DNA of 61,205 nt from Bryobacter sp. CoA8 C33 (GTDB lineage Bacteria; Acidobacteriota; Terriglobia; Bryobacterales; Bryobacteraceae). How positions within the stretch are numbered: position 1 is the first letter of the stretch; each line of letters opens with the position of its first letter. The stretch covers positions 1 to 61,205 of the forward strand of contig JAINDK010000049.1 of assembly GCA_019931185.1 (NCBI GenBank), written 5' to 3'. Position numbers and translations under genes: made by a program. This document shows, piece after piece, positions 8,901 to 16,014 of this stretch. Under the pieces are notes generated by a model. That model made no database searches, was not told where the DNA came from, and was given only the letters and a program-made list of their open reading frames with translations.

Positions 8901-9361
8901 GGCGCTTCGCCAACCAGATGCATCCCGTGCTCGACGGCATCCTCGGCGGCTGGTCAGTCAGCGGCCTGATGACCGCCAACACCGGCATCTTCATCCGCCT
9001 CGGCAGCGTAGTCGTCGACGGCGACCCGACGCTTTCCAACCCCACCCGCGACCGTTGGTTCGACACAAGCAAGGTGCGCATCCTCCCGGCCTTTACCCGC
9101 CGCACGAACCCCGTGCAGTTCCCCGGCCTGGTGGGCCCCGCCTTCTTCAATCTCGACACCACGCTTGCCAAGGAATTTAACATTATCAAGGAACGCATGA
9201 AGTTTGAGCTCCGGGCCGAAAGCTACAACACGAGCAACCACTTCACCGGCACCACCGCTCCGGTCACGGACGTCAATTCGCCCAACTTCGGCCGCGTCAT
9301 TCAACAGCGACCCGGCATCTTCGGGCGTCAGATCCAGTTCAGTGGGCGCATTGTCTTCTAG
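5939..9361 (+). CDS. Oar-like TonB-dependent receptor
   Basis: A 1140-residue outer-membrane protein of the large Oar-like class common in Acidobacteria. It has a signal peptide ending ...ILAFA before QDTRGK, a carboxypeptidase-regulatory fold (about 22-110, with SSGAIVAGAAVTLTN and SPTGQYLFDFVTPGNYTV), a plug domain (about 120-230, with KNDIILDGAP) and a long barrel ending SGRIVF. The ligand is not known. The gene probably has its own promoter and a leaderless mRNA. The start of the heptaheme cytochrome gene lies within its last 20 bases, so the two are probably translationally coupled. Confidence 0.92.
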   Translation: MTFSGKLALLALFLPILAFAQDTRGKVQGLVSDSSGAIVAGAAVTLTNDETNVQNQTKTSPTGQYLFDFVTPGNYTVRVELAGFKSFIQKNILVQARGDVTVNATLSIGNTNEQITVESAPVSVEFNTSSMGLTVNTKMANSLPIIHRNPFLLVSLNPATVIRSTTEQSPFHHWAASQFDVGGNTSTKNDIILDGAPSMTAQKSSYTPPMDAVQEVNVQQNAVDAEFGHSAGGVLSVQMKSGTNSYHGTTYYLGRNPALNALADRTTGARNLTRQHTWGATLGNPIRKNKIFNFASYEGWRTIEPRTAFNTLPTDAERTGDFSRSLNTAGALRTIFDPYTTQVNGNTVTRQPFAGNVIPASRIDPVARIIMGDVWKPNSTGTGPTGVNNFISGFANRFRYWNFSDRVDWNASDKLKVFGRYNRFKTYTAQDDYTGSIAQPPDGSERHSTSFSGDAVYTLSPTTLINVRGAYNAIIDSFGVPSAMLKADDLKRFWGNNSWYQPYLAELPDIYYPGVTIQGPSTTSLGRGGYWFQEPSSWNIEAKMSRNVGKHYLKVGGEFRRELVVASRPRPMNFTFSRATTANTFNAPNLNLSGDAWASMLLGVLEGNSSISSIPIQRPRVNYNGFFIQDDYKITSKLTLNLGLRYEYFTGMRDPELRLSRFLDLTNPIPEFQGANAPSIPAAAASLRQAAPVYNGAWVFTDSGNPNSWTPPRTLLMPRLGLAYALNNKTAIRVGWARYIVPAPLTDGLNILGSVPYTGFDATSTTIGLIQGIPQQQLQNPFPGGLVPVRGKSFGRYTALGDSATWYQQDFTPGVNDRINVSVQRQLPGKILADITFFMNLGRSAPYSYDLNQIDPRIGFAAGNAINQSVPNPFFNRLPLERMPGQLRTQANVAVSQLLRPYPQYGSLVETLRGGFANRYRSLQMQFQRPFANGFNFTIGYNYNREQNEEFYDVVDNFLNKPTWQPATNARQRITGAAIYELPFGRKRRFANQMHPVLDGILGGWSVSGLMTANTGIFIRLGSVVVDGDPTLSNPTRDRWFDTSKVRILPAFTRRTNPVQFPGLVGPAFFNLDTTLAKEFNIIKERMKFELRAESYNTSNHFTGTTAPVTDVNSPNFGRVIQQRPGIFGRQIQFSGRIVF

Positions 9362-10217
9362 CCTGCTGCCGGCTCTGCTCCTTGTCAGCATCGAGGCGCA
9401 GTACACGGGCTCCGGCCCTTGCGCCTCCTGCCATCCCGCCATCGCCGACCGCCAGGCAAAATCCGGACACGCCCGCGCGCTTGCCCCCGGGGCGCCCGAA
9501 GCCGACTGGGCTTTCGGCTCCGGCACCCACGCCACTACCTGGGTGCGCCAGCAAGACCCCCGGCACTACCTTGAATTGCCCCTGTCCTGGTACCGCCAAA
9601 CCAACCGCAAAGCCCACACACCGGGCCACACAAGCATCAGCGGCGTTCTCTACCGCACCTTCGACCCGGCGGGGCGCATCCTGCGCTGCTTCGCCTGCCA
9701 TTCGACCGGTGTGCCCAGCGTCGATGCCGCCGGCCGCATCTCGCCCCTTGAGCCCGGAGTCCGCTGCGAGAGTTGTCACGGCCCCGCCGCCGCCCATGTC
9801 CGTGCCGGTGGCGGCAAGTTCAATATCGAAAACCCCGGCCGCTACCGCGCCGCGGCTATCAACGATCAGTGCGGCGCCTGCCACCGCCAACCCGATGCCA
9901 GTTCCCCCCGTTGGGACGACCCCTGGAACGTCCGCCACCAGCCCGTTTATCTCGCCGAAAGCTCCTGCTTCCTCAACAGCGGCGGCAAACTGTCCTGCCT
10001 GAACTGCCACAACCCCCACGAAGCGTTATCCCGCGATACACGCGCCTATGCGGCGGTCTGCTCGCAGTGCCACGCACAGCCCCGCCACCGCACCCCCGTC
10101 TCCCCGGACTGCATCCGCTGCCACATGCCCCGCGTGCCGGCCAGTGCCGACTTGAGCTTCACGAACCATTGGATCGGGGTTTACTCACCGGGCCGCCCCT
10201 TGCGGCCGCGCCGCTGA
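9342..10217 (+). CDS. Exported heptaheme c-type cytochrome
   Basis: A 291-residue protein with a signal peptide (LLPALLLVSIEAQ) and seven CxxCH heme sites: CASCH, CFACH, CESCH, CGACH, CLNCH, CSQCH and CIRCH. Spacing and the CESCHGPAAAH context resemble the c554-like multiheme family, whose members act as periplasmic electron carriers or oxidoreductases. The reaction here is unknown. The chosen start is GTG at 9342, inside the end of the upstream receptor gene; TTG at 9351 is the alternative. The end overlaps the convergent TPR gene by 33 bp. Pairing a multiheme cytochrome with a TonB receptor suggests redox chemistry on the imported ligand. Confidence 0.85.
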   Translation: MGALSSSLLPALLLVSIEAQYTGSGPCASCHPAIADRQAKSGHARALAPGAPEADWAFGSGTHATTWVRQQDPRHYLELPLSWYRQTNRKAHTPGHTSISGVLYRTFDPAGRILRCFACHSTGVPSVDAAGRISPLEPGVRCESCHGPAAAHVRAGGGKFNIENPGRYRAAAINDQCGACHRQPDASSPRWDDPWNVRHQPVYLAESSCFLNSGGKLSCLNCHNPHEALSRDTRAYAAVCSQCHAQPRHRTPVSPDCIRCHMPRVPASADLSFTNHWIGVYSPGRPLRPRR

Positions 10218-11030
10218 CACGAGGGCCTCTTCGGTCTCACGAGTCCAGGGATGTTCTGGCCCGAGGCGCGCCTGAAACACTTCGAGCGCGCGCGTGTAGA
10301 GCCGTTTTGCTTCAGCCATCCTACCCCCGGCGCGCACAATGTCGGCGAGGTTCCGCAGGGCGAGTGCAGTGCGTGCGTGCCGGGCGCCGAGCGTCCGCTC
10401 GAGCAAGGCCAGCGCCTCCCGCTGCCGCCGTTCGGCCTCGCCCAACCGGCCCGCCTCGAGCAACACGCTCGCGAGGTTGTTGAGCGTCACTCCGGTTTCG
10501 GCATCTTTTCGGCCGGGATCGAGTTGGAGCGCCCGCTCAAACAAAGTGATCGCCTCGCCCGCCTTACCTTGCTCCTGGCGGCACAAGCCGAGATCATTCC
10601 AGCGGGCGATGCTCGCCTGCCTGGCGATCGCTTTTTCATACCAACCGCAGGCCTGCGGCCGGTTGTCCTCGAGATCGCCGCGGGCGCTCAGGGCCCGGGC
10701 AGCGCGCCCATGATCGGCCGATACGACGAGTTGCTCCCATTGCGCTGCCGCCTCCCGGCGGCGTCCCGCTCCCAGATAAGCCCCTGCGAGTGCTTCGCCG
10801 ATGCCCTCATCGGGCGCAAGCCGCTGCGTCTGCTCGAGGATGCGGATCGCGGCCTGAAAGTCCCGCTGCCCGAGCACGAACAGACCCCAGTCTCGCGCGG
10901 CCGCCACGGCCTCGCGCGAAGCTTCTCCGTGGACTGCCTTGCGCCGCTCCCACTCCTTTTCATAAACCGCGCTCAGGCCGTCCGCTTGCGGCTGCCAGCT
11001 CAGCACCAGCAGCATCCATTCAAAAGCCAT
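10185..11030 (-). CDS. TPR-repeat protein
   Basis: A 281-residue protein built of tetratricopeptide repeats. TPR-like units are visible across about residues 50-265, for example ARWNDLGLCRQEQGKAGEAI and TLNNLASVLLEAGRLGEAER. These repeats serve as protein-binding scaffolds. A short N-terminal hydrophobic stretch (FEWMLLVLSW) may be a signal or anchor. It is the last gene of a four-gene operon with the di-heme protein (11-bp overlap), a propeller and a TonB receptor. It probably acts as a periplasmic scaffold for those partners, which is inference. Confidence 0.8.
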   Translation of the reverse strand: MAFEWMLLVLSWQPQADGLSAVYEKEWERRKAVHGEASREAVAAARDWGLFVLGQRDFQAAIRILEQTQRLAPDEGIGEALAGAYLGAGRRREAAAQWEQLVVSADHGRAARALSARGDLEDNRPQACGWYEKAIARQASIARWNDLGLCRQEQGKAGEAITLFERALQLDPGRKDAETGVTLNNLASVLLEAGRLGEAERRQREALALLERTLGARHARTALALRNLADIVRAGGRMAEAKRLYTRALEVFQARLGPEHPWTRETEEALVSAARPQGAAR

Positions 11031-11883
11031 CGCGGATCCGCCCGTTCAAAGACTGGAGAAATCGCACGAGATTCCGTTTCTCCCCGAGGCTAAGCCCGAG
11101 CGGCTGCATCTCGGCATCGAGGCGCGGGTGCGACTTACCCCCATCGTTATAGAAGTCAACGACCGCCTCGAGCGTCGCCAGCGACCCGTCGTGCATATAG
11201 GGCGGCGTCCGCGCCGCATCGCGCAAGCTCGGCGTCTTAAAGCCCCTGCCCGCGCGGCCCGCATCGCGCGCGTCCTCCCCGGCCCCGGTATAGTGGAAGT
11301 CCTCATCGGTGAGGTTCGGACCGACATGGCAATTCGCGCAGCCCGCCTTGCCCCGGAAGAGATCGAGCCCCTGCTTCTGCCCGGCATCGAGCGCGGCGGC
11401 ATCGCCTGCCAGATAGCGATCATAGGCGGAATCGCCACTGCGGATCGTGCGCACATAGCTGGCCAGGGCCGCCCGCATCTCCTCGAGGCTGAGCCCCACG
11501 CGGCGGGCCGCCTCAGCCGGATCCAGATCCATCTCAAGAGGATTCGCTATCGGGCCCAACACCTGTTGCTCGAGTGTCGCCGCCCGCCCGTCCCAGAAAA
11601 AACTCCGTCCCCAGGCCCGGTTGGCGATGCGCGGAGTGCGTCGCGGACCTCTTTGGCCGCCCATACCCAGGGCCCGCGCGTGCCCGTCACTAAAGGCCCG
11701 CGCCGGGTCATGGCAGGACGCACAGGCCACCGTCCCGTCCCGCGACAGCCGCTTGTCGAAGAAAAGCTGCCGGCCCTTGGCGACCTTCTCCGCTGTCAGC
11801 GGATTGCCCACCGGCACGGGCAGGAAACGGTCGAGGCCAAGGGGAATTTCGATAGCCAGAGTCAGCAGCAGGAGCCAATTCAT
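11020..11883 (-). CDS. Di-heme cytochrome c peroxidase / MauG-family protein
   Basis: A 287-residue exported protein with a hydrophobic signal (NWLLLLTLAIEIPLG) and two heme-c sites, CASCH near residue 50 and CANCH near residue 180. The family signatures FDKRLSRDGTVACASCH, NRAWGRSFFWDGRA and TPPYMHDGSLATLEAVVDFY are all present. Members are either periplasmic hydrogen-peroxide reductases or MauG-type enzymes that oxidise protein or peptide side chains; this one cannot be placed by eye. It starts by an ATGA overlap with the propeller gene, so they are co-translated. Confidence 0.9.
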   Translation of the reverse strand: MNWLLLLTLAIEIPLGLDRFLPVPVGNPLTAEKVAKGRQLFFDKRLSRDGTVACASCHDPARAFSDGHARALGMGGQRGPRRTPRIANRAWGRSFFWDGRAATLEQQVLGPIANPLEMDLDPAEAARRVGLSLEEMRAALASYVRTIRSGDSAYDRYLAGDAAALDAGQKQGLDLFRGKAGCANCHVGPNLTDEDFHYTGAGEDARDAGRAGRGFKTPSLRDAARTPPYMHDGSLATLEAVVDFYNDGGKSHPRLDAEMQPLGLSLGEKRNLVRFLQSLNGRIRDGF

Positions 11884-13451
11884 GGCTTCACCTCGAGGGC
11901 CCAGATCTCCTCTTGCCCCATGCTGAGGGTGACGGCGAGCGTCACTCCGTCGGCCAAAAACTCGACCGGCCCTTCCCGCCAAGCTGGCCCTTCGATCGCG
12001 CCGCCAGGAAGCCGCACCAGGGTCTTCGGCCCGGCTCCGAGCAAGGTCTTGCCCCAGGCCATTTCCGTACAACCTTCGCAGTGCTGGCGCGCAACGAGCT
12101 CCAGCTTCGCGGTGTCTAGAATGGTGACCTCGCTGCCCGCGAGCAGGGCCAGTTGTCCGCCACGCACGGCGAGGGCGCTGCCGCGCAGCCCTGTTTCTTC
12201 GGCTTGGCCGGCGCTGTCGCGCCGCCAAAGCTTGCCCTCCTTGAGCCAGAACAAGGCACCCCGCTCATCGACGCCGGCACGGAAGCCGCGGTATGGCCCG
12301 CCCGGCTCGGCAAGCAGCGCACTGACTCGTCCGGATTGCGTATCGATCGCGAACACCCCGGCCCGCCCCCGCCCATCGCTTCCGCTCGCCAGCAGGCCGC
12401 CCGGGCCCCAACTGAGCCGGTCGATATAGGCGAGCCGCGGGGCGAGATCACGCTCAAGGCCGCCTGCGAGATCCCGCAGCAGCACGGTCCGCGACTCCTG
12501 TCCATAATTCTCCGCGCCGCGCCGGGACAGGTATGCCATCCATTTGCCATCGGGGGAAAACACCGCACCGCGGTTCATACCGGCAAAGGATTTCCCCAGC
12601 AGCTTGACGCGCCGCGGCTCGGCCGGATCGAGCGTGAACAGATCGGAGGCCGCCTTCCGCCGCCCGAAGACAAAGCGTCCGCCGCTGCTCCAGCCGAGCG
12701 GCAGCGCCCGGCCGAGGCTTTGGGCCACGCGCGCGGAGCCTCCCCCTTCGAGCGGCTTGCGCCACAGGTCGAGTGAATCGGCCTCTCCGCCGGCATAGAG
12801 GACACTGCGCCCGTCGGGGGAGAAAAACGGAAACAGCCAGGAGCCGGGCTCCGGAGTCAGCAGGCGCTCGCTTGAGCCGTCGGTGGCCAAAACATAAATG
12901 GCTCGTTCTGTTTTCGAGTCGGGCCGGAAAGAATCGTAAACAACAAACCGTCCGTCGGGGGAAAGATCCATGCGCTTCGGATAGACCCAGGCGAGGGACC
13001 GCAAGGTCTCCACCTGGCCGTCCTCCACGCCGACGAGCGCGATCTGGCTTGTATTGTCGCGCCGGAAAAGCAGCGTCAAGACCTTGCGCTCATCGGCTGT
13101 GAAGGCGCAGGGCTGCACAAAACCGGCCTCGGCATTGCGAAACAGCACGCGGTGCGGGCCGCCAGCCAGCGGCGCGAGGCGCAGTTCATAAAACCCTTGC
13201 TCGTTGAACCAGGCATAGGCCACCCACTGGCCCCGGCCCGAGGGCACACTGAAATAGGCAAACTCGCGCCCGGCGCGGCGGGTGAGGAGACGGTCGGTTC
13301 CGCTCGCCAAATCCCGCACGGCCAAATCGCCTTCGCGGACATGGGTGAGATAACGGCCGTCGCGGGTCGGGGCGCCCAAGCTCACCACTCCCGTGGCCAG
13401 CTTATGCGGCTCGAGCCCCAGCAACGCCATCCAGACGATCCACTCCGCCAT
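11880..13451 (-). CDS. TolB/WD40-like beta-propeller protein
   Basis: A 523-residue protein made of repeated beta-propeller blades of the PD40/TolB kind. Blade signatures include MDLSPDGRFVVYDSF, PFFSPDGRSVLYAGG and VFSPDGKWMAYLSRR. The N-terminus (EWIVWMALLGL) could be a short signal. Exported propellers of this type bind proteins or small ligands; no hydrolase domain follows, so this is not a prolyl peptidase. It lies 19 bp after the FecA-like receptor and overlaps the di-heme gene by 4 bp. A role as periplasmic partner of the receptor is inferred. Confidence 0.82.
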   Translation of the reverse strand: MAEWIVWMALLGLEPHKLATGVVSLGAPTRDGRYLTHVREGDLAVRDLASGTDRLLTRRAGREFAYFSVPSGRGQWVAYAWFNEQGFYELRLAPLAGGPHRVLFRNAEAGFVQPCAFTADERKVLTLLFRRDNTSQIALVGVEDGQVETLRSLAWVYPKRMDLSPDGRFVVYDSFRPDSKTERAIYVLATDGSSERLLTPEPGSWLFPFFSPDGRSVLYAGGEADSLDLWRKPLEGGGSARVAQSLGRALPLGWSSGGRFVFGRRKAASDLFTLDPAEPRRVKLLGKSFAGMNRGAVFSPDGKWMAYLSRRGAENYGQESRTVLLRDLAGGLERDLAPRLAYIDRLSWGPGGLLASGSDGRGRAGVFAIDTQSGRVSALLAEPGGPYRGFRAGVDERGALFWLKEGKLWRRDSAGQAEETGLRGSALAVRGGQLALLAGSEVTILDTAKLELVARQHCEGCTEMAWGKTLLGAGPKTLVRLPGGAIEGPAWREGPVEFLADGVTLAVTLSMGQEEIWALEVKP

Positions 13452-13470
13452 CGCCCGCTATTGTATGAGA

Positions 13471-15870
13471 CTAGAAACGGGCCAGGATGCCGGCAAAGAC
13501 GGTGCGTCCGTCGGCGGGGATGATCCCCGGCCCGGGATAGCCGGTCGCCCGCCGCGTAAAGTAAAACTCATTGGTCAAATTGTTCAGCCCTGCTCGCAAC
13601 TGATAGCGGCCCCAGCGGTAGGTGCCGGCGAGGTCCCAGACGCGGAAGGCCGGGTTCAAGCCCTGGGTCCCATCCGCGCTGGTCGGTGTGTTGGACGCGT
13701 TCGAGAAGCTGTCCGACATATGAGTGTGAGTGAGGGTCATGCTCCAGCCCCCCTTGACAAAGCTCGCGCCATAGCGCGCATTCCAGCGCGGCGCCAACTC
13801 GACGCGGTTGCCCACCAGCGGACCCGCCACATAGCGGGCATCCGTATAGCCGAGGGACTGAAACAGGTTCAGGCTCCCCCAGGCCCCGAGCCCACGCACC
13901 GTGCGCAGCACGTCCCATTCCGCATAGCTCTCCAGGCCCCGGTTGCGGCTGTCCGCCACGTTCGTCACGCGTTGCACACCGCCCTCGACGACGGTACCGA
14001 TCCGGTTGCCGTAATCCAGTTCGAACAGGCTCAGATCGTAGCGCACGGCCTGTCCCAGGCGGCCCCTCACGCCCAGATCGCGGTTCGCCCCCCGCGCATC
14101 GCGGAGATTCGGATCGACGACAATCGCCGGGTCGACGCGCCAGATATCGTTGAAGTGCGTGGCCCGGTAAGCCTGCGTGTAATTGGCATAGAGCTCGCTC
14201 GACTCCGTCAGCCGGAAAGCCAGCCCGACGCCGAGCAGCGGCACATGCCGCGTCAACTCCCGCCGGCCCACGACCGGCGCGCCCGTTGCCGTGGTCGTGA
14301 TGCGCTCGAGGCGCAATCCCGGCGTAATCGTTAAACGGTTGTTCAGCCGCAACGCCGTCTCAGCGTAGGCGGCGTGGTTGTGCGTGCCGAAGAGCAGATC
14401 GAGGGCCCGTGGGGCACCGGCCACAAAACGGAAATCGGCATCATCGAGCGGCGAGCCGAGGCCCCGGCCGCGATGGGTTCTTCCGCGGAAGTAACGGTAG
14501 CCCCCGGCCACGCTCGACAGTCGCCCGCGGAAGTTGAAGCTGTGCACGAAACGCCCTTCGGCCCCACCATTGTTGTAGGTATCGCGATCGGTTTGCCGGT
14601 TGCGCCCCGGGGTATCAGCCACATTCGGGGCGGCCAGATTGCCCACGCTATTGCGCTCTCCATATAAGCCAAAGCTCTGCAACTGTACCCGTGTGCGGCC
14701 GCTGGGCGCATAGCTCACCGTCAGGGCCGGCATGAACCAGCGCACGCCAAACCAGTTGCGCCCGCGGACGCTCTGCCGGGGGTCGGCGGCAAATTGCAGC
14801 GGCGTCAGCCCGCCGGCCTGTTGCATGAGATACTCCATGCCGGTCAGCTCGAGCCGGAGCTTCCAGCGCTGGGAGGGAGCAAACCCCAGGCTCCCATAAC
14901 CCGTATTCGTATTGAATCCGCTATTGTTCCTCCAGCCCTCTCCCTGACGACGTTGAAAGTAGGTCGCGTAATCCCAGCGGCCGGCCGTGCCCCCAATGCC
15001 GTTGTAGGTGTCGAAAAGCCCCAGATTTCCAAAGCTCTGCTGCGTCTCGAGGCTGAATTTTCGGTCCCGCGGGGCAGGCTTGGTCACAAAATTGACGACG
15101 CCGCCAAATTGCGTGCCGTACTGTAGGGCCCCGGCTCCGCGCACGATCTCGACCCGATCGAGCGCCTCAAGGGGCGGTGTGAAGTAGGCCTCGGGATAGC
15201 CCAGCACGTCGGAGGAAATGTCATAGCCATTTTGGCGCGTATTGAACTCCCAGCTGCGGTTCGGGTTGAGCCCGCGAGTGGCCAGATTGAGTTGAATGCC
15301 GCTCGAGTCGTTTTCCCAAAAACTGATGCCCGGTACCTTGGCGAATACTTGGCGCTGATTGTTCCCGGCCAGATTGGCGTCGAGATCCTCGACTAACACG
15401 ACATCGTTCTTTTTGCCGGTCTGGATCTGGACTCCGCTGATGTCCTCCATGCGCCCTCGGCCCTGGAAGGCATCGACCACGCCCGGGGCGGCCCAGCGGT
15501 CCGCGGTCACAGTGACGGAGATGTTGTTGCCCTGGGGATAGAGCGTGATTTGCGTCTTCGTGCGCTGATTGGCCTCGAGCACGAGGGCGGTTTCGATCGC
15601 GGTGAAGTCTTTCTGCTCGGCCCGCAATCGATACCGCCCGGGCGGGATTCGCTCAAGGACAAAATTTCCTGCCTGCCCCGAGTTTACCGTCGCCACCAAC
15701 CGCTTGCCGTCTTCGGCCAGGATCGATACCCTCACCCCGGCGACAACGGCCCCGGTGACATCCCGCACTTCCCCTTGCAGTTGGCTTTCGGGGGCTTCAG
15801 CCGCCCATAACTGCAAGACAACTGCTAAACCTGCCCACACCAAGGTGCTACTAGACAACACTCGTTTCAT
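13471..15870 (-). CDS. FecA-like TonB-dependent siderophore receptor
   Basis: A 799-residue receptor starting at an ATG (MKRVLSSSTLVWAGL...), with an upstream in-frame GTG as alternative. It has a signal peptide ending ...LWAAEA, a carboxypeptidase-regulatory fold (about 30-115), a plug with QVFAKVPGISFWE, LNLATRGLNP and RVEIVRGAGALQYGTQFGG (about 160-265), and a 22-strand type barrel ending FAGILARF. The plug resembles FecA-type ferric-citrate and siderophore receptors more than the Oar type, so iron uptake is likely but unproven. It heads the operon receptor, propeller, di-heme peroxidase, TPR. Confidence 0.9.
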   Translation of the reverse strand: MKRVLSSSTLVWAGLAVVLQLWAAEAPESQLQGEVRDVTGAVVAGVRVSILAEDGKRLVATVNSGQAGNFVLERIPPGRYRLRAEQKDFTAIETALVLEANQRTKTQITLYPQGNNISVTVTADRWAAPGVVDAFQGRGRMEDISGVQIQTGKKNDVVLVEDLDANLAGNNQRQVFAKVPGISFWENDSSGIQLNLATRGLNPNRSWEFNTRQNGYDISSDVLGYPEAYFTPPLEALDRVEIVRGAGALQYGTQFGGVVNFVTKPAPRDRKFSLETQQSFGNLGLFDTYNGIGGTAGRWDYATYFQRRQGEGWRNNSGFNTNTGYGSLGFAPSQRWKLRLELTGMEYLMQQAGGLTPLQFAADPRQSVRGRNWFGVRWFMPALTVSYAPSGRTRVQLQSFGLYGERNSVGNLAAPNVADTPGRNRQTDRDTYNNGGAEGRFVHSFNFRGRLSSVAGGYRYFRGRTHRGRGLGSPLDDADFRFVAGAPRALDLLFGTHNHAAYAETALRLNNRLTITPGLRLERITTTATGAPVVGRRELTRHVPLLGVGLAFRLTESSELYANYTQAYRATHFNDIWRVDPAIVVDPNLRDARGANRDLGVRGRLGQAVRYDLSLFELDYGNRIGTVVEGGVQRVTNVADSRNRGLESYAEWDVLRTVRGLGAWGSLNLFQSLGYTDARYVAGPLVGNRVELAPRWNARYGASFVKGGWSMTLTHTHMSDSFSNASNTPTSADGTQGLNPAFRVWDLAGTYRWGRYQLRAGLNNLTNEFYFTRRATGYPGPGIIPADGRTVFAGILARF

Positions 15871-15906
15871 CGGGAAAAACACAATTAAATCTTTTCATTA
15901 CAATAG

Positions 15907-15912
15907 ATTATA
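15907..15912 (-). promoter_or_regulatory. Possible -10 element of the FecA-like receptor operon
   Basis: The minus strand reads TATAAT here, 37 bases before the ATG at 15870, inside an AT-rich gap. No matching -35 box is visible at the right distance. No convincing Fur box was found. Confidence 0.3.
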
Positions 15913-16014
15913 GCTGACATGAACTGCCCGCCGGATCTCGGACCGAACAAGTCTAGAATAACTTTACTTGACAGCGAATTGCAACTCTAGAAGAGAAAAG
16001 ACGTCTATGCCCGT

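Noticed and set aside
15871-15960. Fur box upstream of the FecA-like receptor
   Set aside because: AT-rich bases are present but no 19-bp match to the GATAAT-type consensus could be found.
15968-15973. TTGACA box on the + strand
   Set aside because: No -10 box at the right distance and no + strand gene follows.
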